IMG/VR virus record: IMGVR_UViG_3300033146_005951
Span: 1-63,435 of that record
Source: a virus
DNA length: 63,435 nucleotides
Reading direction: 5' to 3' (one strand)
Each line of letters starts with the position of its first letter. Positions within the stretch are counted from its first letter, which is position 1. Positions 16,502 through 24,091 of this stretch are shown here, piece after piece. A model generated the notes under the pieces. That model was given only the letters and a program-made list of their open reading frames with translations. It ran no database searches and had not been told where the DNA came from. The position numbers and the translations under genes are program-made.

Positions 16502-17125
16502 ATGATTGGTAGTGTGCAAGGATATTCAACTTATATTGGGCAACCTGTTGTAGACCCTGAGATGATTCCTCGGTTAGAAAATGCTATTGTTAATGCTCAA
16601 GCTTTTATTGAAAATTATATTGGGTATCCTTTAGAAATACACGAAAACTCTAGTATTTTAGATGGTACTGGAAATCGTTATATTTTTATCCCAGATTTTC
16701 CAATTGTAGAGATATCCTCAATTAAGTATTACGATGAAGCCGGGGATGAATGGGTGGATTATGTTGTTGAAAACCCAGAAATTCGTTATAGGGTAGATAA
16801 TTCAATTGGACAAATAAAAATTATAAACAGCACATTTTTTTCAGGATTTCAAAATATTCAAGTAAATCATACTTCTGGATATGATTTTACTGTTACAGCA
16901 ATGTTGGATTTTAAAGCAAAAAGTATTTTTCTCGCGTTATATGAAATTGCTACTTTGTTTTATGATAACTCTGGACTTCTTTCTTTTAAGAGCACAGAAG
17001 CAGGTATTACAAAATCAAGGTTTAATTTTACAGCGGGTTCTGGAGATTCTCAAATTATGGCTATGCTATCACCTGAACTTACATTGACTCTTCATTCATT
17101 TGCTAAGAGGGGTGTAAGTAGGTAA
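16502..17125 (+). CDS. Head-tail connector (gp6/gp15-like adaptor)
   Basis: The 207-aa protein starts after AAAAAAGGATTTTTGT. The N-terminal helical segment RLENAIVNAQAFIENYIGYPLE is typical of head-tail adaptors that bind under the portal. The middle is beta-rich (PDFPIVEISSIKYYDEAGDEW) and the C-terminal half helical (KSIFLALYEIATLFYDN). Its position just after the capsid gene matches siphovirus head modules. The stop overlaps the next start by one base. Confidence 0.75.
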   Translation: MIGSVQGYSTYIGQPVVDPEMIPRLENAIVNAQAFIENYIGYPLEIHENSSILDGTGNRYIFIPDFPIVEISSIKYYDEAGDEWVDYVVENPEIRYRVDNSIGQIKIINSTFFSGFQNIQVNHTSGYDFTVTAMLDFKAKSIFLALYEIATLFYDNSGLLSFKSTEAGITKSRFNFTAGSGDSQIMAMLSPELTLTLHSFAKRGVSR

Positions 17126-17661
17126 TGCATAGATATATTGAATTCTATAAACGTTCAGATTATCTTTTCAATGGTACGTTTATTGATGAACAAGAAATTA
17201 ATATATCTATAGAGCCTGAGGGGTATATTAAAGTAAAAGGAAATTGTTATTTAAATATAGAAGGCACTTACCAGGGAAAGACAGTCATTGAGGAGGTAGA
17301 TAGGCTTTCAGACAATTCGTTTTCTTTCATTACTAGAGTTGTACAAGTAGGTTGTACAGACAATACTTTTACTGGTTCAATCAAGGCTGTTACTTCAGGA
17401 GGAGCCCCAGTTCCTATTAATAGAAAATTGTTTAGTGTATCAACAGAAATACAAAGAAATATACCTTCACGTAAACAAGAAGAAATAGGAATATCTTCTT
17501 TTGATAATGCAATATATCTTTCAATTAGAGATGCTAGAGCAAATGAATTAACAATTACTGATTTTGCTATTATTGAAGGTGATCTTATGACCTTTCAGAT
17601 AAGAGATATTTATGAAATTGGGGTAAATTTATTTTTAGTACAGTTAATGTATAAAAGATGA
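17125..17661 (+). CDS. Head-tail joining region protein, unknown
   Basis: Not confidently recognised. The 178-aa protein is beta-rich with a regular strand pattern (GYIKVKGNCYLNIEGTYQGK), consistent with a small virion component. It overlaps both neighbours (one base upstream, four downstream), placing it in the connector operon between the adaptor and a gp10-like gene, where head-closure proteins normally lie. Function is by position only. Confidence 0.6.
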   Translation: MHRYIEFYKRSDYLFNGTFIDEQEINISIEPEGYIKVKGNCYLNIEGTYQGKTVIEEVDRLSDNSFSFITRVVQVGCTDNTFTGSIKAVTSGGAPVPINRKLFSVSTEIQRNIPSRKQEEIGISSFDNAIYLSIRDARANELTITDFAIIEGDLMTFQIRDIYEIGVNLFLVQLMYKR

Positions 17662-17996
17662 TAAAGGTAAATAAAATAAAAAAGATAAGTTTAAGTTCAA
17701 TATCTCCTCGATTTGAACAAGAAAGGCAAAAAGCTCTTATTAAAATAGGAGATGCTTTGGTTGAAGAACTATTTTTCTTATCTTCAGGTGAAGCAGTTAG
17801 GTCAATAACAGGAAATTTACGTCGCAGCATATTTATGATAGTTACTGAAAATAATGTTGAAGTTGGTTATGATATTCAGAAAGCTCCATATGCACGAAAA
17901 TTTAAACACGTAATTCAGTTAGCTTGGGATAATGTTTATAGTTCATCTGTTTATAAAAAAATCATGAAAGAATTCAAATCAAAAGCTTTTAAGTAA
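17658..17996 (+). CDS. Tail-completion or head-tail joining protein (HK97 gp10-like)
   Basis: The 112-aa product has the layout of gp10-like proteins: a helical N-terminal half (ERQKALIKIGDALVEELFFL), then SITGNLRRSIFMIVTENNVEVGYDIQKAPYA, where the TGxLRxS and GyxxxYAxx segments resemble the family signature, and a basic C-terminal helix. Such proteins join head and tail. It overlaps the upstream gene by four bases and is followed closely by an AAGGAGG site. Confidence 0.7.
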   Translation: MIKVNKIKKISLSSISPRFEQERQKALIKIGDALVEELFFLSSGEAVRSITGNLRRSIFMIVTENNVEVGYDIQKAPYARKFKHVIQLAWDNVYSSSVYKKIMKEFKSKAFK

Positions 17997-18007
17997 GGAG
18001 GTATATT

Positions 18008-18205
18008 ATGACAGATATTCAACCTAGTTTAAATGTCAATCACAAAGCAATAACTTTAGGTACAGCGCCAAATTTAGATAATACTCCTGTTGAGAGCCAT
18101 GGTGGATTGTGTACTACTCAACCAACACCTTGGCAAGAACCCCTTGAAGATCCACCTTTGGATCTTGCATCAGATCAATGTATGATTCCTGAGGATAAAG
18201 AATAA
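18008..18205 (+). CDS. Small Pro/Asp-rich hypothetical protein, 65 aa
   Basis: Not recognised. The gene follows a strong AAGGAGGTATATT site 11 bases after the previous stop. The protein is rich in Pro, Thr, Asp and Gln (MTDIQPSLNVNHKAI, PTPWQEPLEDPPLDL) and probably unstructured, with two cysteines. Phage connector regions often contain such small linkers; no function can be given. Confidence 0.55.
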   Translation: MTDIQPSLNVNHKAITLGTAPNLDNTPVESHGGLCTTQPTPWQEPLEDPPLDLASDQCMIPEDKE

Positions 18206-18208
18206 TCA

Positions 18209-18619
18209 ATGCATATTGATAAGGTTCAAAAAGGAATACAAAGTTTTATTTTTGGATGTGATGAAGATGATATTTTAGATGGAGGAGTACAACCAGCATT
18301 TGATCCAGATTCTGTACCTACAACTATTCCATTAATGACTTTTAGTTTTATTCCTTATCCTTATAGTGGAATTTTTGATGCTTTTTTAATGGAGTGGATT
18401 TTTTGGTTTAATAATCCACATATTGCTGAAATATCAGATTTGATTGATAATATAGAAGTAAATTCAACTAAGTGGTTAGATATTAATTATGGAAGTAGCG
18501 TAATTGGTAGGATGCAAGTTAATTTTTTAAAATCACCTTCAACTGGTGGAATGTATAATTTAAAATTTATAACTTTATATATAAAAATGAGAACGATTTT
18601 TTATGGAGATGCCTGTTAA
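18209..18619 (+). CDS. Tail terminator-like protein, tentative
   Basis: The 136-aa protein is placed where tail-terminator genes usually lie, between the gp10-like gene and the major tail protein. It has the aromatic-rich strand pattern of a small alpha/beta virion protein (MTFSFIPYPYSGIFDAFLM, ISDLIDNIEVNSTKWL). No diagnostic motif is visible. It overlaps the longer frame of the next gene, but I prefer a later start for that gene. Confidence 0.5.
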   Translation: MHIDKVQKGIQSFIFGCDEDDILDGGVQPAFDPDSVPTTIPLMTFSFIPYPYSGIFDAFLMEWIFWFNNPHIAEISDLIDNIEVNSTKWLDINYGSSVIGRMQVNFLKSPSTGGMYNLKFITLYIKMRTIFYGDAC

Positions 18620-18647
18620 GGTGCATAAAGAACTTGGAGTTCAGATT

Positions 18648-18896
18648 ATGACGAAAACAAATACAAAAGGAAAGCATTGGAAAGATCATCCTTGGAAGTG
18701 TGTTAATTGTGGTTTCATGCTTGGAGTACTTTCACAAGATCTTACAGAGCTTAGAGTAAAATGGCGGGATTTATTTATTACAGTTGGTGAAGCTAGATAC
18801 GTAAAAATTATCTGTCGAAGGTGTAGTAAGGAAAATATATTGAGTCAAGATATTAATAAAGATACGACAAAAATAGAGCGCCCTTCGAGTGCCTGA
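18648..18896 (+). CDS. Com-like zinc-ribbon protein
   Basis: ATG at 18648 has GGAG eight bases upstream and gives 82 aa; a start at 18603 would add 15 residues but has a weak site. The protein has a KCVNCG pair near residue 17 and an IICRRCSKENIL pair near residue 62, the layout of Mu Com zinc proteins (RCxNCxxLL then IRCPRC), with a longer insert. In Mu, Com activates translation of the mom mRNA. Here it lies just before the intron-split tail gene, so RNA binding is an attractive but unproved role. Confidence 0.6.
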   Translation: MTKTNTKGKHWKDHPWKCVNCGFMLGVLSQDLTELRVKWRDLFITVGEARYVKIICRRCSKENILSQDINKDTTKIERPSSA

Positions 18897-18968
18897 ATAC
18901 AGTGCACATATTGCACATAAATTATTAATTGATCTTAACAGATCATAAATTTTATAGGAGGTAATGCA

Positions 18969-21900
18969 ATGCCTTATAATTTACCTAAGAGGAGGATTTT
19001 TAACTACTCCAATTCACTTGGGCTATCAACCAGTAATGGTTGACGGAATCTCCTTGAATTCGAGGGAAGCCTTATCAGGTGGTGCTGAAGGTAATCTCGA
19101 GCTAAGCTCTATATATTAATATAGAGAAAGTGTAACGGCCATTCCGAAAGGAAGTACTTTACAAGTGTAAAGGAAGCGGGGAGCTCCTTATTAAAAACAA
19201 TAATATAGTGTAAGGCCTATGTTTAATAAGGATGGTGAAATGGTCTAATCTTTATGGAAACATAAAGTTGCAGGTAATGCTGCGAGTAAGGCTTAACGAA
19301 TCTTACTGAATATAAATGAAGTACAGTGCACAAAACTTCTCTATTGGACCTTGTGTTGTCTATATGGGGAATTTTTGCACATCCGGTTTGGCCACGTGTG
19401 AACCTCAGGTAGATGTCGGAGGTGTTAACTCTGGCGCTACACTGACTACTACGCGTGAGAAAACGGAGATCTTTCAAGGGTTCTAGGGAGCCGTCCTTAT
19501 AGGTAACTATGGGGATTATTACTCTGTGAATTGCTGGAATATCCTAAAGCCAAATAAACTACAAAGTAACCTTGAAATAGAGGTAAGCTTGAATGTTGCG
19601 AAAGCAGAAAAAATTATTTGGATTGCATAAGGTTAAATATCCTAAGTGTTAAGTTATAATGGACAATCAGCAGCTAAAAAATTAGTTCATCGACTATTCC
19701 GTAAGGAAGTACTCCGTAAGTACGGAGGAAGCGCAGAGCATCTATTAATTCAATAGATGAAGATATAGTCACAACTTCTTCAGAAATGAAGAGATGCTTA
19801 TTTATTAAGCAACGTAAAAGTAACGATTTTACGTAAGATTAGCAAGTCCCGAATGGTATAGACATGGTACAAGTTTAATACTTGTACTAGTATGGATGTA
19901 AATGAATGTTTGAGTTTGTAATCAATACTAATTCCTAAAGAGGAAATATAATGAGTTTAGATATAGATAAACTATTAGTAGATGTTTTAGATAAAGGTAG
20001 CACTTTTCATAATTACAGTGATAAGGTATCCAATCCAAAATTTAAGGCTGATATGGATTTTGATTTAAAACGCAGAAGAAATGAAGTGGCAAAGTTTTTA
20101 AAAGTTGTTGATTTGGAAGCTTCAAAATCAAATCAAACAGCTAGAGTTTTGCAAAAAGAAGGCTTTCAAGGTAGGATTCCAGAAAATTTAATTGAACTGG
20201 ATTTTGACTTTTCTTCAGTTAAATCTTCTGAGTTTATTCAAATCCTTGATGGGTTGGTATTTAGTGATGGGTATATATCAAAGAGTAATTTTAAATTAGG
20301 TTCTACTTTTCTTTGGTATGTTAATGCTGTACGAGGTTTTTTTGAGCATTTTAATTGGATTACTCGTTGGTATGCGTATCCAGATAAATCTGGCTGGACT
20401 GATAAGTTATCTTTTAATGTAGATACTTATCCTACACGAGACAATCCTTTTTCAATGAAAGCATATCGTAAGTGGTGGTATCCAAATGGAAAAAAAGTTA
20501 TTCCTAAAGATCTGGAAATTTCACCTCTAATGATGAATGCTGCGTGGTGTGGTGATGGTGGCTACATGAGTGATAATGCAGGTATGCTTTATACTAATAG
20601 TTTTACTGTTGAAGACGTAGATTCTTTTATATTACGTTTAAATAAGATCGTAGGTTGCAAAGCCAAAAGAAGATTCAAAAAACAAACTCAACCAGTAATA
20701 TTTTTCTCATCAGATGAATTCCAAAAGCTTTTATTGTTTATGGGTTCTAAACCTATAATTCCAGGTTTTGAGAAAAAGTTTATGATGCATCCAGATAATT
20801 TTCGGCGAGTGCCAGCAATGGTACGGGAAAAATCTCTTCTAATCAATGACGAAAGCTCAAAAGTCAAGGTTATTCAGCCTTGTGAGGGTAACGTACAGCA
20901 AGTTTTGCAAGATGTAAAGGACTTTGCTTCTTTAATTAATAGTGATGGTACTTTTATGATTCACAGGAAAACTAATCAAAGCAATTGTTTTGAGAGGCCT
21001 CAATACTTACCTGTATTAAAGATATCATCTACTAATAGAGAATTAGTTACTGCAGTAGCACGTAACTTACGATTATCTAGAATTAAAGAAACAACTCCTA
21101 AATATGGTATTGCACATAGATTTAGACTAACTACTACAGGCAGACCAGTCATTCAGTTCATTAAAAAACTCCTACCTTATTTAAATGAGGAGAAGAAAAT
21201 TGTGGCTGTTATATTATTAGCTTTGCCTATGGGTAGAGGTTATCATGAATTAAAACATTCAATCTATGAACAATTCTTAGAAACATCCAAGGCATTACAG
21301 CTGCAACGACTGAACGAAGAGACCCCACTGCAATTAAAAGTAGTGGGAGGTGCACCAGTCTAGTTGTTTAAAAAGACTTGTAATGAGTCACTTTATTGTA
21401 AAATAAAGTTTTATATGCAATCGAAACCCTAGTTGATCAATTTGCGACGCAGGAAACGGCTGTACTCAAGTTTGAGTCTATTGAGTGGAACGTTTCCAAT
21501 CTCGTTAAAGCTTTGAGTGCAGGTATTGTTACTCAAGGCACAGATGTAATTGATAAAGCATTAACTCAAGTTACTGCAAATGGTGATGCTGCAGAAACAG
21601 ACTTTACTTTTGCTATGACACCTACTACTGGTATGGCAGTATTGCCTGAATCAGTAATTGTGACAGATGGTACTGAGACATTTACTGATAATGGCGATGG
21701 TACTCTTACAGGTGATGCTACTGGTACTGGTACAGTAAATTATGCAACTGGTGCAGTTAGTGTATCTTTTAATGCTGCCCCTTCAGTAGGAGTAGGTAAC
21801 GTTACATGTGATGCAGATGAAGGAGAGCTTCTTTGTACTGTATCCGGAACGCCAACTTATAACATGCTGTTTTTAAAGTGGCCCTATGTAGCACCTAGTT

Positions 21901-22403
21901 CAGTAACTATTTATACTGGGGGGGGCTTAAGTTGTTCTGATGATGGCGCAGGTGGCTTGACTGGTGATATTGTAGCTGCAACTCCGCCTGACCCGGATAA
22001 TTCTATTGAATATGAAACTGGGCGTGTAGATGTAACTTGGAATGCTGCTCTTACTGCTGGCGAAGTAATTGTTGCTGCGTATGACGGAACAAAAACTGAA
22101 ACATTGAGTTTTGGCGGACAAATTTCTTTTATCGATGTTGCACTTAAACTAGTTCATGATACTCCAAAAGGTAGTACTATTACTATTAAGATTTGGAAGG
22201 CTCAGGGATCTGGTGCACTTGATATGACTTTTGGTGATGATGCCCATACATTCCCGATGGAGTTTAATGCAATGGTTCCGTTTGATCCATGCACTAAGCA
22301 AGTACTCGATTGGGCTGGTGATCCTCTTATCGAAGGTAAACAATTATTTGAGATAACAATTGAGAAGGCTGCCGGAACATGTACTGGTGATTGCGCCACA
22401 TAA
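18969..22403 (+). CDS. Major tail (tube) protein, three exons split by two group I introns
   Basis: Exon 1 starts at ATG 18969, six bases behind AGGAGGT, and gives MPYNLPKRRI/F. Exon 2 runs from about 19322-19329 to 19481 and encodes QNFSIGPCVVYMGNFCTSG through TREKTEIFQG. Exon 3 runs from 21418 to 22403 and continues SIETLVDQFATQETAVL. The joined protein is about 390 aa. It is beta-rich with two immunoglobulin-like inserts of the form DGxGxLTG...YxTGxVxVxF (about exon 3 residues 60-140 and 150-200). It ends with a TFPMEFNAM strand typical of tail-tube proteins. It should polymerise to form the tail tube, whose length the giant tape measure sets. Unspliced mRNA yields no full-length product because both introns contain stops. 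Confidence 0.8.
19001..19328 (+). ncRNA. Group I intron 1 in major tail gene, ORF-less, about 325 nt
   Basis: The 5' site lies at 18999-19001 and the 3' site after a G at 19321-19328; three junction choices keep frame. Exon bases before the site pair with an internal guide GGAATCTCCTT (19045-19055), ending in U-G pairs. P5 is CTCTATAT/ATATAGAG (19107-19126). P7 strands are GGCCAT (19137-19142) and ATGGTC (19240-19245). A GAAA tetraloop hairpin CTTTATG/CATAAAG closes P9 (19250-19267). A P1-loop hairpin TCAACCA/TGGTTGA is at 19026-19043. The core resembles cyanobacterial-type group I introns (AATCTCGAGCTAAGC element). No coding capacity is seen. Confidence 0.8.
19482..21417 (+). ncRNA. Group I intron 2 in major tail gene, 1936 nt, encodes endonuclease
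   Basis: The boundaries are well defined: exon 2 ends AAGGGT at 19481, paired with the guide GTCCTT (19493-19498) including the U-G splice pair. The intron ends in G at 21417, after which TCA is rebuilt as an in-frame serine codon. Conserved core elements are visible: GCAGCTAAAA, P7 strands CGACTAT (19691-19697) and ATAGTC (19765-19770) within the hallmark GAAGATATAGTC. These are like T4 and SPO1-type group IA introns. The LAGLIDADG gene lies in a peripheral loop after P7. Confidence 0.9.
19951..21363 (+). CDS. LAGLIDADG homing endonuclease of intron 2
   Basis: The 470-aa protein starts after AAAGAGGAAATATA. Two LAGLIDADG-type motifs are seen: ILDGLVFSDGYI (about 98-109) and FASLINSDGTFM (about 326-337), so one chain can act as a pseudo-dimer. 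It should cut an intronless copy of the major tail gene near the exon 2/exon 3 junction and so spread the intron. An N-terminal helical segment of about 90 residues precedes the first motif. Maturase activity is a further possibility for this family. Reading frame and length are intact. Confidence 0.85.
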   Translation: MSLDIDKLLVDVLDKGSTFHNYSDKVSNPKFKADMDFDLKRRRNEVAKFLKVVDLEASKSNQTARVLQKEGFQGRIPENLIELDFDFSSVKSSEFIQILDGLVFSDGYISKSNFKLGSTFLWYVNAVRGFFEHFNWITRWYAYPDKSGWTDKLSFNVDTYPTRDNPFSMKAYRKWWYPNGKKVIPKDLEISPLMMNAAWCGDGGYMSDNAGMLYTNSFTVEDVDSFILRLNKIVGCKAKRRFKKQTQPVIFFSSDEFQKLLLFMGSKPIIPGFEKKFMMHPDNFRRVPAMVREKSLLINDESSKVKVIQPCEGNVQQVLQDVKDFASLINSDGTFMIHRKTNQSNCFERPQYLPVLKISSTNRELVTAVARNLRLSRIKETTPKYGIAHRFRLTTTGRPVIQFIKKLLPYLNEEKKIVAVILLALPMGRGYHELKHSIYEQFLETSKALQLQRLNEETPLQLKVVGGAPV

Positions 22404-22408
22404 TTTTT

Positions 22409-22466
22409 CAGATTAAGGCACATTTTAATCTGCTTCATAGTTGAGCTAAATATAATTTAGCTCAAC
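22409..22466 (+). terminator. Two hairpins after the major tail gene
   Basis: CAGATTAA/TTAATCTG (22409-22416 and 22425-22432) and a longer perfect 12-bp stem GTTGAGCTAAAT/ATTTAGCTCAAC (22440-22451, 22455-22466) follow the tail protein stop. The second is followed by the T-rich TTATTATTT, so partial termination or mRNA 3' protection is likely and would help to keep tail-protein mRNA abundant relative to downstream genes. Confidence 0.55.
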
Positions 22467-22497
22467 TTATTATTTAGTTATGAGGAGGTATTTGTAA

Positions 22498-22704
22498 ATG
22501 GCATTATTAGAAAATGACGCTTATGATGGCGCAAAAGGCAGTATTGGCCATACATCACCCACAAACGGTTCAAGCCCTAATTTAAGTGTTGCAGTTAAGT
22601 CAACAAAAAGCAATTTTAAAGTTGGATCTGAGCGTGCTTCTGGTACTGGTTTTGGAAATATCAAATCAGTCAATCCGAGTGGGGGTTCGAAAGGGCCAAG
22701 ATAA
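22498..22704 (+). CDS. Small Gly/Ser-rich basic protein, 68 aa
   Basis: Not recognised. It begins after a perfect GAGGAGGTATTTGTAA site. The protein is rich in Gly, Ser, Lys and Asn (DAYDGAKGSIGHTSPTNG; GGSKGPR at the end) and is probably disordered. It lies between two hairpins and the tail-assembly genes, so it is likely to be translated at a high level and could be a minor virion or tail component. Confidence 0.6.
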   Translation: MALLENDAYDGAKGSIGHTSPTNGSSPNLSVAVKSTKSNFKVGSERASGTGFGNIKSVNPSGGSKGPR

Positions 22705-22741
22705 ATTTTAATACAATATGATTTAATTTAACAATACAATT

Positions 22742-22780
22742 AATTGCTGAAAGACATTACTAAAATGTCTTTCAGCAATT
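22742..22780 (+). terminator. Perfect 16-bp inverted repeat, attenuator or mRNA hairpin
   Basis: The arms are 22742-22757 (beginning AATTGCTGAAAG) and 22765-22780, with a 7-base loop TACTAAA. All 16 pairs match. A short run ATATTTCTTT follows. It stands between the small Gly/Ser-rich gene and the next ribosome binding site, so it could lower transcription of the tape-measure operon compared with the abundant tail-tube protein. Confidence 0.6.
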
Positions 22781-22809
22781 ATATTTCTTTAGAGAAAAGG
22801 AGCATTAAA

Positions 22810-23421
22810 ATGTCAGATACTACTATTAATAATACAACACCCGACCCTACTACTTCTACAGAAGCCCTTCCTATCAACCCTGTAGAAATTACACCTATTA
22901 CACCTACTTCCGCTCCTGAAGGCACTGCAGAAGTAATGCCAAAGCCAGCGCCTGTCTTTATTCTTAAAGATATCAATGGAGGGAGTTTTCAAATTCCAAA
23001 TACTTTGCCTTGGGGTAAGGAAAAGAAAGTTCTTTCTATTGTAGGTAAGGCATTTAAAGAATTAATGCCTAAAAAGGAAGATAAAGATAATAAGAAGATT
23101 CCTTTTGATGCAGCTCATTTTATGAATTATGTAAATGAAAATTTTGATCTTGATGGTGAGGTTATCAAATCTTTTGAAAACATCGCTTTAGCATATGCTT
23201 CAGAAGAAGTTGCAGATACAAAAATCAATGTAGAAGAGCTCCTTCAATTTTTTGCGATTCAAGCTCCAGGCATTATAACAACACTCATTTCTGTTATCAC
23301 TGGTAAAAGTGAGGCTGATATTGACGAGCAATATGCTGGGGATTCAGTACTTGCATTTGCTGTTCCTTATGTTATTTATGCAATGCAAAAGTACGCTGGA
23401 TCGTTTATGAGTAATTTTTAA
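22810..23421 (+). CDS. Putative tail assembly chaperone
   Basis: ATG at 22810 follows AAAAGGAGCATTAAA and starts MSDTTINNTTPD; the frame is open upstream but into the hairpin. The 203-aa product has a disordered Thr/Pro-rich N-terminus (about 1-55) and a compact helical domain (LPWGKEKKVLSIVGKAFKEL, ALAYASEEVADTKINVEELL). The site before a very long tape measure is where tail-assembly chaperones sit. No clear ribosomal slippage joins it to the next gene. Role by position and size. Confidence 0.5.
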   Translation: MSDTTINNTTPDPTTSTEALPINPVEITPITPTSAPEGTAEVMPKPAPVFILKDINGGSFQIPNTLPWGKEKKVLSIVGKAFKELMPKKEDKDNKKIPFDAAHFMNYVNENFDLDGEVIKSFENIALAYASEEVADTKINVEELLQFFAIQAPGIITTLISVITGKSEADIDEQYAGDSVLAFAVPYVIYAMQKYAGSFMSNF

Positions 23422-23452
23422 TTTCCCACAAGCATTATATAGGTGTTTGTGA

Positions 23453-24091
23453 ATGTTTCGTACACAATGGGTCGAGTCCCTTAATAATAAGTGGTATAAG
23501 TTCGAGTTGCCCATCTCATTGAAGCTCGAACTTACCATTATTTCTATCCTCAAAGAATGTAATTCTATTCAAGATGTTCTTTCTTTAATTGTATCTGAGG
23601 TTCTATCAGTTTCAATTAAAGAAATTGAAGAAGAATTGACCTATCATCAATTAACTAGTATTGTAAATTTAGTTATCCCACAAGTCACTAATAACTCCAC
23701 AAATGACACTTCGGATCAATTATCTTCAGATGAGGTTGATAAGATTGAATCGCCATTTTATTCTATATCTCGAATGATGGCTTTTTTATCATATCATGGC
23801 AAGATGCAACCATCTGAAGTTTTAAAATTACCTCGTGCAATTGTAATGGAAATGATGAAAGAGGTAACTGAATTATTGAGTACAGATAAAGAAATGGAAT
23901 ATGAATTATCTGTTGTGAGTGCTTTAAGCAAAATATTTGGTGGAGGTAAGAGTAGTAATTCAACCGCTAATTCAGCACCTAAGCCTGTTGATAATAATAC
24001 AATAGATTTATCAAATATTAATACAGATGATTTAGTTAATAAACTTGGTGTTATGGAAGGCATAACTGGAGTAATAAAGGTAGAGAGATAA
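23453..24091 (+). CDS. Second tail-assembly protein, tentative
   Basis: The 212-aa product (MFRTQWVESLNNKWYKF at the start) has a mainly helical make-up and an acidic, Asn/Asp-rich linker near the C-terminus. Its stop directly abuts the tape-measure ATG. It may be the partner chaperone that loads onto the tape measure. The codon before its ATG is TGA, so it is a separate gene rather than a frameshift product. No motif recognised. Confidence 0.5.
   Translation: MFRTQWVESLNNKWYKFELPISLKLELTIISILKECNSIQDVLSLIVSEVLSVSIKEIEEELTYHQLTSIVNLVIPQVTNNSTNDTSDQLSSDEVDKIESPFYSISRMMAFLSYHGKMQPSEVLKLPRAIVMEMMKEVTELLSTDKEMEYELSVVSALSKIFGGGKSSNSTANSAPKPVDNNTIDLSNINTDDLVNKLGVMEGITGVIKVER

Noticed and set aside
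15769-16512. Frames of 95 and 144 aa overlapping the major capsid gene
   Set aside because: They sit in another frame within a strongly supported capsid gene and have Leu-rich sequences typical of shadow frames.
19316-19318. ATG at 19316 as the real start of the tail gene, without intron 1
   Set aside because: No ribosome site precedes it, while AGGAGGT plus ATG is at 18969, and the stretch between has P1, P5, P7 and P9 of a group I intron.
19223-19477. Minus-strand 84-aa frame opposite exon 2
   Set aside because: It spans intron 1 and exon 2 of the split tail gene and has no start signal.
21513-22403. Tail gene starting at TTG 21513
   Set aside because: The frame is continuous upstream to exon 3 start, with IETLVDQF matching the joined exon 2.
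23400-23460. Programmed frameshift joining the two chaperone-like genes
   Set aside because: The upstream frame ends at 23421, 31 bases before the next ATG, which is itself preceded by TGA, and no slippery heptamer was found.
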